Of a DNA stretch of 64,000 nucleotides, positions 1 to 7,865 are shown piece by piece. Under the pieces are notes generated by a model. The model ran no database searches. It worked only from the letters and a program-made list of their open reading frames with translations, and was not told the origin of the DNA. The DNA comes from Bacillota bacterium (GTDB lineage: Bacteria > Bacillota > Clostridia > Lachnospirales > Lachnospiraceae). The position numbers and the translations under genes are program-made. The stretch is taken from assembly GCA_023437365.1 (NCBI GenBank), contig JAEZGK010000058.1, forward strand, positions 192,579-256,578, given 5' to 3'. Numbering within the stretch: position 1 is the first letter of the stretch; every line of letters begins with the position of its first letter.

Positions 1-294
1 ACCGAAGGCAAAGAGGTACTGTATGGTCCTTTTCATCCTGCGTTTCGGCAGCTGGTGGAAAGTGCTTATTTTTTGGAACACATGAAAGCCAGCCTATCAG
101 AATTGACTCCTGTTCCCGTGTCAAATCAGGATATTCTTTTTCTATGCAATCCGAAGGATTTATCCCAGGTCATCGGACATAAACGCAGAAATATACTTGA
201 GCTTAAGAAGGATTATCCACACCTTCGGGTAATTCCGGATCAGCGGATCAGACCAATGAAGCTTGAACTATCACTTCCTCTGCGATGCGAATGA
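1..294 (+). CDS. C-terminal part of an Elp3-like radical SAM protein (5' end outside window)
   Basis: The frame is open from base 1, so the upstream part of the gene lies outside the window; the GTG at 55 is not a convincing start. The visible 97 residues contain LYGPFHPAFRQLVES near the left edge and a KH-like segment NPKDLSQVIGHKRRN. This resembles the C-terminal region of clostridial Elp3-family radical SAM proteins (family recalled, not searched). The iron-sulphur cysteine motif would be upstream and cannot be checked. The last 47 bases overlap the 3' end of the convergent LysR gene. It could instead be another radical SAM subfamily with the same tail. Confidence 0.5.
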   Translation, partial: TEGKEVLYGPFHPAFRQLVESAYFLEHMKASLSELTPVPVSNQDILFLCNPKDLSQVIGHKRRNILELKKDYPHLRVIPDQRIRPMKLELSLPLRCE

Positions 295-1144
295 ATTCAT
301 TCATGGCAGAGGATAACCATTTGTCACGGTGCCAGATCAGCTGTGACCGGATATCATAATCACAGGTATAATTCAGCGGTATCAACCGCCCTGCTTTGAT
401 TTCCGCTCCTGCTGCAGCTTCTGGCAGCACGCAGACTCCGAGTCCGCTCTCCGTCAAATTTTTAATTGCCTGTATACTTTCGGTTTCCAAAATTATTTTT
501 GGTGTTATTCTGCTTCGCTCCAGATCATTCAGAAAATTTCTCCGGTAATAAGCTGCCGGTTCAGCCATGATCAGGGAAACTCCGTTGAAATCTTCCGGTC
601 CAAGATTTTTTCTTAAAACAAGCGGGTCTTCGCTGGCTGCCAGAACATAAATCGGCTCTACCTTTTCTGCGGTATACCGTATTTCCGGAATTTTATTCAA
701 ATACCCAATGGTATAAGCCAGGTCGATTTTATTTTCTCTCAGCTCGTGCAAAAACTCTGAGCACTTCAATATCTTTAATTGTATCTCTACCTTTGGAAAG
801 CTCGGCTTATAGGCTTTGAGGATAGCCGGCATCCTTTCGATGCATAAGGAATCGCATATCCCGATTCGTATCGTACCAGCCTCTCCGGCTGCCTCTCTGG
901 AAAATTCCTGAACATTCTGTGACAGCTTTAATAATTGGCTGACTGTCGGTACCAGCCCACGGCCGGCCTCTGTCAGGGTTACCTTCCTGCCAATTCTGTC
1001 AAACAGGGTTACTCCCAGCTCCTCCTCCAGCTTTTTGATATGCAGAGTGATGCAAGCCTGGGTATATCCCAATTTGTCCGCAACTCTGGTAAAATTCAGT
1101 TCATTACTTAATTCATAAAACGTCTGCAGCTGTTTAAAATCCAT
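248..1144 (-). CDS. LysR-family transcriptional regulator
   Basis: This is a 298-residue DNA-binding regulator of usual LysR length. An N-terminal winged helix (about residues 1-60, with FTRVADKLGYTQACITLHIK) is followed by a periplasmic-binding-like effector domain (about 90-290). The ATG at 1144 is preferred to the ATG at 1165 because GGAG sits five bases before it and nothing like a ribosome site precedes the longer form. The gene is divergent from the small gene at 1258, with a 15-bp palindrome between them that fits a LysR box, so that gene is the natural first target candidate. The effector is unknown. The 3' end overlaps the convergent radical SAM gene by 47 bp. Confidence 0.9.
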   Translation of the reverse strand: MDFKQLQTFYELSNELNFTRVADKLGYTQACITLHIKKLEEELGVTLFDRIGRKVTLTEAGRGLVPTVSQLLKLSQNVQEFSREAAGEAGTIRIGICDSLCIERMPAILKAYKPSFPKVEIQLKILKCSEFLHELRENKIDLAYTIGYLNKIPEIRYTAEKVEPIYVLAASEDPLVLRKNLGPEDFNGVSLIMAEPAAYYRRNFLNDLERSRITPKIILETESIQAIKNLTESGLGVCVLPEAAAGAEIKAGRLIPLNYTCDYDIRSQLIWHRDKWLSSAMNEFIRIAEEVIVQASLV

Positions 1145-1169
1145 ACTCGCTCCAATCAATAACATATTA

Positions 1170-1184
1170 TTATCAATATGATAA
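1170..1184. promoter_or_regulatory. Candidate LysR operator
   Basis: TTATCAATATGATAA is a perfect 6-bp inverted repeat around a 3-base centre, and it contains a T-N11-A LysR core. It lies in the 113-bp gap between the divergent LysR gene and the gene at 1258, the usual position for an autoregulatory LysR site. The function is inferred from position and symmetry. Confidence 0.5.
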
Positions 1185-1257
1185 TTATGATTAATTTCCG
1201 TTATACTTAAGCTTATGCTATCATAGACTCATCAAACATGCAAGAGAAGGAGTTAAA

Positions 1258-1776
1258 ATGAATGAATTCGTAAAAGCACTGGTCTGTGATGAAAGAAATA
1301 GTCTGATTCCTGAGGACAAAGATTATTTTGGACGCCTGATCGGAGAATGGGATATTGAGTGGAAGGATCATCTAGGAAGCAAGGAGGAAAGATGCGTGAA
1401 GGGGGAATGGATATTCTCCAGAGTTTTGGAGGGTATGGGAATTCAGGATCTGTTTATCTGTCCCTCGAGAGAAGCACGTAAAAAGCTTTCCGTACCGGAT
1501 GCGGAATATGGAACCACAATTCGGACCTATAACCCGTCAACCGGCTTTTGGGAAGTATATTATTGCTGCTATGGGGAAAACACCCGATTGGAAGCGGTAA
1601 AGGAGGAGGATAGAATTGTACTGACCGAAAGAGAGTACGGTACGATGAAATGGATCTTCTCTGAGCTAGAGGAAGACAGCTTCCACTGGCAAAATAAGCA
1701 GCTGATTGACGGCAACTGGAACCTGTGCTGTGATTGTCACGCTGTCCGGAGAAAAGAGGCGGCTGCAATACAGTAA
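1258..1776 (+). CDS. Conserved hypothetical protein, 172 aa
   Basis: A soluble 172-residue protein with no signal peptide or membrane segment. It has a tryptophan-rich central region (GEWDIEW, KGEWIFSRV, TGFWEVYYCCYG, MKWIFSEL, FHWQNKQ), which suggests a small beta-barrel of the type seen in DUF1579/lipocalin-like proteins; that is only an impression. AGAAGGAG precedes the ATG at good distance. It is monocistronic: divergent from the LysR gene and closed by a strong terminator eight bases after the stop. Regulation by the adjacent LysR protein is likely from the layout. No catalytic motif was recognised. Confidence 0.75.
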   Translation: MNEFVKALVCDERNSLIPEDKDYFGRLIGEWDIEWKDHLGSKEERCVKGEWIFSRVLEGMGIQDLFICPSREARKKLSVPDAEYGTTIRTYNPSTGFWEVYYCCYGENTRLEAVKEEDRIVLTEREYGTMKWIFSELEEDSFHWQNKQLIDGNWNLCCDCHAVRRKEAAAIQ

Positions 1777-1784
1777 TCGTATAG

Positions 1785-1845
1785 AAAGTGAACGGACTAG
1801 CTTCCCACACATATTCGTTGGAAGCTAGTCCGTTCACTTTTTATT
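1785..1845 (+). terminator. Strong stem-loop terminator, possibly bidirectional
   Basis: A perfect 21-bp stem (1785-1805 with 1820-1840) and 14-base loop ends in a T-rich tract on the plus strand. The left side is A-rich, so it may also stop minus-strand transcripts. It separates the gene at 1258 from the convergent crh-whiA operon. Confidence 0.9.
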
Positions 1846-1894
1846 CCTTACCTTTATATTTGCAGCAGCCTCCTGCTTGTCAATCCACGTGAAA

Positions 1895-2149
1895 TTACTT
1901 ACTGCTTAAATATTTTTCTATATTATCAATTGCTGCCTTTTCGTCGGGTCCGTCTGCCGTAACTGTTACTGTCTCTCCGGCTGAGATACCCATACTCATC
2001 ATACCCATGATGCTTTTCGCATTAACGCGTTTATCTTCGCTGGCAACATAAATACTGCATTCGTATTGGCTCGCTACCTGGACAAGTAATGCGACCGGTC
2101 TTGCTTCCAACCCTGTTGGAATGTTAATTACTATTTCCTTCGTTATCAT
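1895..2149 (-). CDS. crh: Crh-like HPr-family protein (His15 replaced by Glu)
   Basis: An 84-residue HPr-fold protein. With the ATG at 2149 (AAGGAGG nine bases upstream) the numbering matches HPr exactly. The position of the PTS phospho-histidine is Glu15 (TGLEARP), while Ser46, the HprK target, is kept in AKSIMGMMSM. It therefore should not carry PTS phosphate but can be Ser-phosphorylated, the defining property of Bacillus Crh, which has Gln15. The neighbourhood agrees: in Bacillus crh follows whiA (yvcL) and rapZ (yvcJ), as here. Its start overlaps the 3' end of whiA by 26 bases, implying translational coupling, and hprK is in the same operon. A longer start at 2173 lacks a ribosome site. 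Confidence 0.9.
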   Translation of the reverse strand: MITKEIVINIPTGLEARPVALLVQVASQYECSIYVASEDKRVNAKSIMGMMSMGISAGETVTVTADGPDEKAAIDNIEKYLSSK

Positions 2150-3110
2150 GAATATTTTCCTCCTTATGCTCACGCAATTGATCTGCTATCATACTTAATT
2201 TACGTAATCTATGGTTAACACCGGACTTTCCGATCGGTGGCAAAAGCATTGCCCCAAGCTCCTTTAGGGAAGCCTCCGGATAATCAATCCGTAATCGTGC
2301 AATATCCTCTAAATTATCCGGTAAATCTCCAAGACCTACATTATCCCTGATATAAAGGATATCTTCCATCTGCTTCGTCGCAGCCGTCACTGTCTTACTA
2401 ATATTGGCCGCTTCACAATTCACCTGTCGATTGATGGAATTACGCATTTCCTTCAGAATTCTTACATTCTCCAAATTCATCAAAGCCACATGAGCTTCCA
2501 TGACATTTAAAAGATCAACAATCTGTGAGCCTTCCTTAATATAAACCACATAATTTTTTTTGCGCATGACAATTTTGGCATCTATAGAAAAGGCCTGAAT
2601 GATATCTCTTAATTGCTCGGCTTTTAAAAGGTCAGCCAGGACGACTTCGAGATGATATGCCTTCTGCGGATCACTCATGGAACCCGAAGATAGAAATGCT
2701 CCCCGGATAAAGGCTCTCTTACAGCAGGCATTCTGAACAATCATATGCTCTGCCGTACCCAGTCTGCTGCTGTGCGCTGAATCATCCTGGGCAGATAGCT
2801 TCGTTGCCTGCAGGATATTCTCCACAATAGTAATATCTTTGATTATCATGGTATAAATACTGTTTTTATTCTGGCTTATACTATTTTTTACTGAAACATC
2901 ACTATTTATATTAAATGTTTTTCGAATTAATGTAAAGTACTTTCTTGCAACAACCGGATTTTCCGTCTGTAATTTTAAGTATTTTTTAGCCCCGGACCTT
3001 ATTATGTGTCCTTCATAGGAAAGTATAGCTGACAGCTCTGCAAGCCTGCAGTGTCTTGCACTGGGCAGCTGCATGGAAATCTCTTCCTTCACATCCGACG
3101 AAAACGACAT
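2124..3110 (-). CDS. whiA: WhiA-type DNA-binding protein
   Basis: 328 residues with the WhiA layout: an N-terminal degenerate LAGLIDADG endonuclease-like region (about 1-190, with VKEEISMQLPSARHCRLAEL and SGSMSDPQKAYHLE) and a C-terminal helix-turn-helix around LKELGAMLLPPIGKSGVNHR. In Gram-positive bacteria WhiA affects cell division, chromosome segregation or sporulation. GGAGG lies five bases before the ATG at 3110, so this start is preferred to the GTG at 3122. In Bacillus glmR (yvcK) sits between rapZ and whiA; here that position is a 0.74 kb non-coding repeat region that must form a long leader if the operon is read through. Confidence 0.95.
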   Translation of the reverse strand: MSFSSDVKEEISMQLPSARHCRLAELSAILSYEGHIIRSGAKKYLKLQTENPVVARKYFTLIRKTFNINSDVSVKNSISQNKNSIYTMIIKDITIVENILQATKLSAQDDSAHSSRLGTAEHMIVQNACCKRAFIRGAFLSSGSMSDPQKAYHLEVVLADLLKAEQLRDIIQAFSIDAKIVMRKKNYVVYIKEGSQIVDLLNVMEAHVALMNLENVRILKEMRNSINRQVNCEAANISKTVTAATKQMEDILYIRDNVGLGDLPDNLEDIARLRIDYPEASLKELGAMLLPPIGKSGVNHRLRKLSMIADQLREHKEENIHDNEGNSN

Positions 3111-3148
3111 AGGAACCTCCACATATTTATGTGTTATTAGAAAACAAC

Positions 3149-3436
3149 GTCAGTAACAGTGTCATCCGCAATTGCGTAAGATATAGCGTAAAAAACACTG
3201 TCAGTAGATCTGTCAATAGAATTGTCAGTAATAATGTAATTAGTCTGTCAGTAATACTGGCAGTAATAATGTCAGTATTAATGTCAGTAGATCTATCAGT
3301 AAAATTGTTAGTAATAATGTTAGTTACAATGTTAGTTACAATGTTAATAGGTCTATCATTAATACTAGCAGTAATAATGTCAGTATTAATGTCAGTATTA
3401 ATGTCAGTATTACTGTTAGTAGGCCTATCAGTAAAT
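3149..3436. repeat. Degenerate 12-bp tandem array
   Basis: About 20 units related to GTCAGTATTAAT or GTCAGTAATAAT run head to tail, nearly all exactly 12 bp, with a longer pattern in which units ending GATCT or GGTCT recur. Because 12 is a multiple of three, both strands stay open as low-complexity frames (on the minus strand an Asn-Thr-Asp-Ile repeat). I regard these as artefacts, since no ribosome site or other coding signal was seen. The array lies in the leader of whiA, left of the palindromic core at 3433-3564. Confidence 0.85.
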
Positions 3437-3564
3437 GTCAGAAGGGCATGCTGTTTATACAGCATGCCTTATTGCACAATCAGAGCAGCTGAAAAGCAAG
3501 CTTTTCACGTGCTATGATTGTGCAATTTAGACACATCATTTCATGATGTGTCCTTCTGACATTT
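3433..3564. repeat. Three-hairpin palindromic core closed by a 13-bp inverted repeat
   Basis: The closing arms AAATGTCAGAAGG (3433-3445) and CCTTCTGACATTT (3552-3564) are perfectly complementary. Between them are three hairpins: a 10-bp stem with loop TTAT (3445-3468), a 12-bp stem (3471-3482 with 3515-3526) carrying a further 8-bp inner hairpin, and a 10-bp stem with loop TTC (3530-3552). Read as RNA or single-stranded DNA this is a cloverleaf-like four-way junction. No transposase is nearby. It may be a small non-autonomous mobile element or a structured leader of whiA. Confidence 0.8.
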
Positions 3565-3852
3565 TATTTACACGTCCCTCTGATATTTTGTTACATATTC
3601 TTCTGACATTTTATTTACATATCCTTCTGATAATTTTGTTACATATTCTTCTGACACTTTAATTACATATTTTCTGATATTTTAGCTACATGTCCTTCTG
3701 ATAATTATGTTGCATTTTCTTCTGGCATCTAATTACACATTCTTCTGACGCTTTAATTACATATTCGTTTGACTCTTTTGTTACATATTCTTCTCACATT
3801 TTAATTACTCATTCTTCAGGCACCTTAATTGCAGGTCCCTATGAACTTTTTT
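3553..3852. repeat. Degenerate 23-25 bp tandem array
   Basis: About 13 units of the type TTCTGACATTTTAATTACAT followed by two to four variable bases run from the palindromic core to the rapZ stop codon. Each unit starts with TTCTGA or a variant. The unit is about twice the 12-bp period on the other side of the core, and its CTGACATT is complementary to the AATGTCAG of the left array, so the two arrays are arranged as loose inverted flanks. No coding frame is evident. Confidence 0.8.
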
Positions 3853-4706
3853 TATGTGTCCTTCTCAATATCCCTATGCTCAAGCTTTAAAGCATATTCC
3901 GTTCTACTCAGTCTCTCACCCAACTCGTTGACCAGGGTGACTGAGCGGTGCTTTCCCCCGGTACAGCCGATACTGATGACCAGCTGATTCTTACCCTCTT
4001 CAATATAATGAGGAATTAAGAACAACAGCATATCCTCGAGCTTGTCGAGAAATTGTCCTGCTGTTTCCGTAGCCATGACATAATCCCGGATTTCTTTATC
4101 ATTACCGGTCTTTGGCTTCAGTTCGGTAACATAGAAGGGATTCGGAAGGAATCTGACATCGTAGACCAGGTCCGAATCTACGGGAATACCATATTTAAAT
4201 CCAAAAGAAAGAACTGTGATATAAAAATTGCTGAATTTCTGATCCTGTACATAAATCTTATAGATCTGCGTCTTCAGCTCACGAATTAGCAAATGGCTGG
4301 TATCAATGATAATATCCGCCTTTTTACGTAAAAAGGCAAGTCTCTCCTGCTCTAGGGCAATTCCCTTCTCCACTCTCCCTGCTCCTGACAGAGGATGAAT
4401 TCTCCTGGTCTCCTTATACCTCTTGATCAATACCTCAGTGGTACAATCTAAGAATAAGATTTCACAGGGAATACCGTCTCGCTTCATGTCCGTCAGCACA
4501 TGGTCAAGCTCCCTTAAGGCTTGTCCGCTCCGGATATCAAGGCCCAGAGCTACATTGCTCTGGCTCCCCTGGATAATCAGTTTGATAAACTTTTTCACCA
4601 ATTGGATCGGCAGATTATCTACACAAAAATAACCGGCATCCTCGAGCATTTTTAAAACCGAACTTTTTCCGGCTCCGGACATGCCGGTTACGATAACAAA
4701 TCTCAT
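3852..4706 (-). CDS. rapZ: RapZ/YvcJ-family nucleotide-binding protein
   Basis: 284 residues, normal for the family. A Walker A motif GMSGAGKS spans residues 8-15, CVDNLP is near 28, and the C-terminal domain contains the conserved IGCTGGKHRSVTLVNEL. Enterobacterial RapZ senses glucosamine-6-phosphate and guides RNase E; the Bacillus homologue YvcJ binds and hydrolyses nucleotide and its role is less defined, so the RNA-adapter function should not be assumed here. AGGAG precedes the ATG. It lies between murB and whiA, matching the common Firmicute association with wall and carbon control. Confidence 0.95.
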   Translation of the reverse strand: MRFVIVTGMSGAGKSSVLKMLEDAGYFCVDNLPIQLVKKFIKLIIQGSQSNVALGLDIRSGQALRELDHVLTDMKRDGIPCEILFLDCTTEVLIKRYKETRRIHPLSGAGRVEKGIALEQERLAFLRKKADIIIDTSHLLIRELKTQIYKIYVQDQKFSNFYITVLSFGFKYGIPVDSDLVYDVRFLPNPFYVTELKPKTGNDKEIRDYVMATETAGQFLDKLEDMLLFLIPHYIEEGKNQLVISIGCTGGKHRSVTLVNELGERLSRTEYALKLEHRDIEKDT

Positions 4707-4744
4707 ACTCTTCTCCTAATAAAGTATTACCTATGAAAAATCCT

Positions 4745-4887
4745 GAAAGCGGATTGAACTCGAAAACTACGTTTTCGAACGTAACCTAAGGTTACGTTTA
4801 TTCGCCGCTGCGCAAATCCGTGAAAAACAGGTCCACTGCCCGTGCAAGCACGGCAGATGGCCTGATTTCACGGATTAATCCGCTTTC
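4745..4887. repeat. Second multi-hairpin palindromic element, overlapping the murB stop
   Basis: The closing arms GAAAGCGGATT (4745-4755) and AATCCGCTTTC (4877-4887) enclose three hairpins: TCGAAAAC/GTTTTCGA (4760-4778), AACGTAACC/GGTTACGTT (4778-4798), and a long interrupted stem from AATCCGTGAAA (4815-4825) to TTTCACGGATT (4866-4876) with inner paired blocks. The right closing arm lies inside the last codons of murB. The architecture is like the core at 3433-3564 but the sequence is unrelated. It would separate the murB and rapZ parts of the transcript by structure. Confidence 0.8.
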
Positions 4888-5804
4888 CGCGGAAAGTCTC
4901 CGAGGAATTTTACTTCCGGTTCCAATCGCACCCCGAATTTATCCTGTACAATTCGTATCACATCATCAATCAATGTCAGAAAATCCTTTGCGGTGGCATG
5001 GTCTAAATTAATCAGAAAGCCGCAGTGCTTTTCCGATACGGCGGCTCCTCCGACCCGATAACCCCGAAGTCCTGCATCACTGATCAGCTTACCCGCAAAA
5101 TACCCGGTTGGTCTCTTAAAGGTACTGCCTGCGCTGAATTTCTCCAGCGGCTGCTTTTCCCTTCGCTGGGCATTCAATTCATTCATCTTCTGTCTGATTG
5201 CAACCGAATCCCCTCCAGATAACTGCAAATCTGCTTCCAGCAGGATATAATTCTTTTTCTGGAGGATACTGGTACGATAGCCGAGCTCCAGCTCCTCCCT
5301 GTTCAGTTCTATGACATTACCCTCTTCATCCAGAACTCTGACACCGGTCAGACATTGCTTCATCTCTCCGTCGTAAGCGCCTGCATTCATCGTCACTGCT
5401 CCACCCAGTGTACCCGGAATCCCCGAAGCAAATTCCAGCCCGGTCAGGCTATGTTCTGCCGCAGCATTAGCAAGACGCGCCATAAGTACTCCTGCCTGTG
5501 CTGTCATCCTGCCGTCCTCCTTATACCAAAGCTTTGAGAACTCCTCGCCCAGCTGCAGAATCAAGCCACGGTAGCCCTGGTCCGAGACCAGGAGGTTGCT
5601 GCCGTTTCCCATGATGTAGTAAGGCATTTCCTCCTGCCTGCACAGCATCACCAGCTGCTTAATCTCTTCCGTATCTGAAGGCATGATGAAATAATCCGCC
5701 TTCCCCCCGATATGAAGAGAGGTATGGGCTTCCATCGGCTCCTGCTGCCTGATATGCTCTTCTGGTACAATCCGGATAAGTTTTTGATAAAATAAGTCTT
5801 CCAA
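4875..5804 (-). CDS. murB: UDP-N-acetylenolpyruvoylglucosamine reductase
   Basis: 309 residues. It catalyses the NADPH-dependent reduction of UDP-GlcNAc-enolpyruvate to UDP-MurNAc in the cytosol, the second committed step of peptidoglycan synthesis. The FAD-binding segment GNGSNLLVSDQGYRG (about 66-80) and GIPGTLGGAVTMNAGAY are present. The active-site block AGSTFKRPTG (Ser about 227) and the acidic C-terminal EPEVKF (about 295-299) complete the family pattern. AGGAG is five bases before the ATG. The last codons lie inside a palindromic element. It is within the uvrC-to-crh operon, between glcK and rapZ. Confidence 0.97.
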   Translation of the reverse strand: MEDLFYQKLIRIVPEEHIRQQEPMEAHTSLHIGGKADYFIMPSDTEEIKQLVMLCRQEEMPYYIMGNGSNLLVSDQGYRGLILQLGEEFSKLWYKEDGRMTAQAGVLMARLANAAAEHSLTGLEFASGIPGTLGGAVTMNAGAYDGEMKQCLTGVRVLDEEGNVIELNREELELGYRTSILQKKNYILLEADLQLSGGDSVAIRQKMNELNAQRREKQPLEKFSAGSTFKRPTGYFAGKLISDAGLRGYRVGGAAVSEKHCGFLINLDHATAKDFLTLIDDVIRIVQDKFGVRLEPEVKFLGDFPRKAD

Positions 5805-5836
5805 TTTATTCTCCTAAACCTCTGATATGCTATAAT

Positions 5837-6775
5837 TTATGCAATAATCAGCTTTGCTGCTCCATAGATTCCGGCATCATTGCCCAGAGTGGCAAGTCTG
5901 AATTCCTTATCCCTTAAGGAATCTATGACATTATTATTATAATACTTCTTAATTGTCTCCGTAAGAATCTCACCGGCTTTGGACACTCCGCCGCCGATTA
6001 CGAACACCTCGGGATCGATCACCTGGGCAATATGAGCCAGTGCCAGGCCAAGATAACGGCAAGCTTCCTCTACGACCTCCTGTGCCAGCTTATCGCCTTT
6101 TTTAGCACAGTCAAATATCAGCTTTGCACTTACCTCTTCCGTACCGCGAAGGGCAGAGGCTTCCCCTGATTCCTTCAGAGCTTTTTTAGCCAGCTTTACG
6201 ATACCCGAAGCGGAAGCATACTGCTCCAGACATCCCTTCTTCTTACAGCCGCAGCTATCCGTCTCTTCTTCATTCACCAGGATGTGTCCGATTTCACCTG
6301 CTGCACCTTTGCTTCCCGAAAGGATATGTCCGTTCAAGATAATTCCTCCACCGACACCGGTACCTAAGGTGACAAGTACCAGGTTCTGATAACCTTTACC
6401 GCCGCCCATCCAGCACTCGCCCATGGCTGCCACATTGGCATCATTGCTGGCTTTTACCTTCAGTCCGGTCATTTCGGACATCTCCTTCTCGAGATTGAAG
6501 TTAGCAAGTCCTAGATTAGCCAGCATCAGTACCTGTCCGTCCTCTGTTACCGGTCCTGGAATACCTACACCTACTCCGATGACTGCTTCCTCTGACAGCT
6601 TCAGTTCATTCATCTTGTCCTTCGTAAATTTTGCAACATCCCGAAGGATATCCTTGCCGTCCTCTGTCCTCTGCGTAGCAAACTCCCATTGATCGAGCAG
6701 CTTTCCCTCCGTATTGAATAAACCAGCCTTTACTGCTGTTCCACCGATATCAAAGCCAAAACATACCTTCTCCAT
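5837..6775 (-). CDS. glcK: ROK-family glucokinase
   Basis: 312 residues from the ATG at 6775, chosen because GGAGG lies five bases upstream; the in-frame ATG at 6787 lacks a site. It phosphorylates glucose to glucose-6-phosphate with ATP. It carries an N-terminal phosphate-binding loop FDIGGTAVKAG, the sugar-binding and catalytic region GTGVGGGIILNG, and the ROK zinc motif with three cysteines in CGCKKKGCLEQYASA. ROK kinases vary in sugar specificity, so glucose is the likely rather than proven substrate. Placement directly before hprK in reading order links glycolytic flux with HprK/Crh control. Confidence 0.88.
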   Translation of the reverse strand: MEKVCFGFDIGGTAVKAGLFNTEGKLLDQWEFATQRTEDGKDILRDVAKFTKDKMNELKLSEEAVIGVGVGIPGPVTEDGQVLMLANLGLANFNLEKEMSEMTGLKVKASNDANVAAMGECWMGGGKGYQNLVLVTLGTGVGGGIILNGHILSGSKGAAGEIGHILVNEEETDSCGCKKKGCLEQYASASGIVKLAKKALKESGEASALRGTEEVSAKLIFDCAKKGDKLAQEVVEEACRYLGLALAHIAQVIDPEVFVIGGGVSKAGEILTETIKKYYNNNVIDSLRDKEFRLATLGNDAGIYGAAKLIIA

Positions 6776-6853
6776 ACTTACCTCCATTTGCCGTTAAAAA
6801 CGGCTTCCTCTCATTCTTATATGGTAAAATCCTATTGCAGGAAAACCCTGTCA

Positions 6854-7783
6854 TTAATTATCCGTCTTCTTTAAGCTGTTGGTAACACGGTTATACAGCT
6901 CCTGCGCCGCATTGTAGCCCATCTTCTTCTGACGGTAATTCACCGCAGCCGACTCACAGATGATTGCAAGATTTCTACCGGGACGGATCGGGATGGAATG
7001 GCAGGGAACCTTATTGCCCAGAAATTCGATATAGGATTCCTCCAAGCCCAGGCGGTCATACTGTTTCTCCTTATTCCACTCCTCGAGCTTGATTACCAGA
7101 TCGATAGCCTGTGTATTCTTTACACTCTCAACACCGAACAGTGTCTTAACATCTATAATACCGATACCGCGTAGCTCAATAAAATGTCTTGTAATATCCG
7201 GTGACATTCCGATCAGGGTATCGTCGCTTACCTTCTTGATCTCCACTACGTCATCGGATACAAGCCGATGCCCTCTCTTGATCAGTTCCAGTGCTGCTTC
7301 GCTTTTACCGATGCCGCTTTCCCCCATAATCAAGATACCTTCACCGTATACATCCACCAAACCTCCGTGAATGGTAATTCTCGGAGCCAGCTCCACATTC
7401 AGCCAACGGATCACTTCTGCCATGAAGGCAGAGGTTGTCTTAGTGGATCGAAGAATCGGAACTCCCTTCTCCGTAGCCAACTGAATAAATTTATCACTGA
7501 CTTCCATACTCCTGCTGAATACGATACAGGGTACATGATAATCCATCAATCTGCTCAGAATCTGTAATCTCTGCTCCTTGTCCATCTGTTGCATATATGC
7601 CATCTCTACATGGCCGACAACCTGGACGCGTTCCGAATCAAAATGATCGAAAAATCCGGCTAATTGAAGTGCCGGTCTATTCACATCAGGCTGAGAAATT
7701 TTAATATTATTAATATCAATGTCCGGAGTACAATTCTCCAAATTCATTTTTTCTATCAGACGAACCAGTTCTACCGTATACAT
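6854..7783 (-). CDS. hprK: HPr kinase/phosphorylase
   Basis: 309 residues from the ATG at 7783, with GGAGG five bases upstream; the GTG at 7813 is unsupported. The bifunctional enzyme phosphorylates or dephosphorylates Ser46 of HPr and Crh in response to fructose-1,6-bisphosphate, ATP and phosphate. It shows the Walker A motif GESGIGKS (about 154-161), the catalytic His/Asp region HRLVSDDVVEI after it, and the HprK signature ELRGIGIIDV (about 203-212). Its presumed substrate Crh is the last gene of the same operon; a classical His15 HPr must be elsewhere in the genome. Confidence 0.97.
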   Translation of the reverse strand: MYTVELVRLIEKMNLENCTPDIDINNIKISQPDVNRPALQLAGFFDHFDSERVQVVGHVEMAYMQQMDKEQRLQILSRLMDYHVPCIVFSRSMEVSDKFIQLATEKGVPILRSTKTTSAFMAEVIRWLNVELAPRITIHGGLVDVYGEGILIMGESGIGKSEAALELIKRGHRLVSDDVVEIKKVSDDTLIGMSPDITRHFIELRGIGIIDVKTLFGVESVKNTQAIDLVIKLEEWNKEKQYDRLGLEESYIEFLGNKVPCHSIPIRPGRNLAIICESAAVNYRQKKMGYNAAQELYNRVTNSLKKTDN

Positions 7784-7865
7784 CCGTACCTCCATCTGCG
7801 CATTCGTATGCACCTATTATCTTACCTGCTACATTCTAACATATTCCTTCCATAGCTGCAAATGC

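Noticed and set aside
1454..1837. 127-aa minus-strand frame
   Set aside because: It is antisense to the hypothetical gene at 1258 and runs through its terminator stem.
3127..3517. Open frames on both strands through the 12-bp array (112 and 128 aa)
   Set aside because: The 12-bp period keeps frames open by arithmetic. Composition is low-complexity, there is no ribosome site, and the frames end in the palindromic core.
3149..3852. CRISPR array
   Set aside because: Units are contiguous and degenerate, with no unique spacers of constant length, and no cas genes are present.
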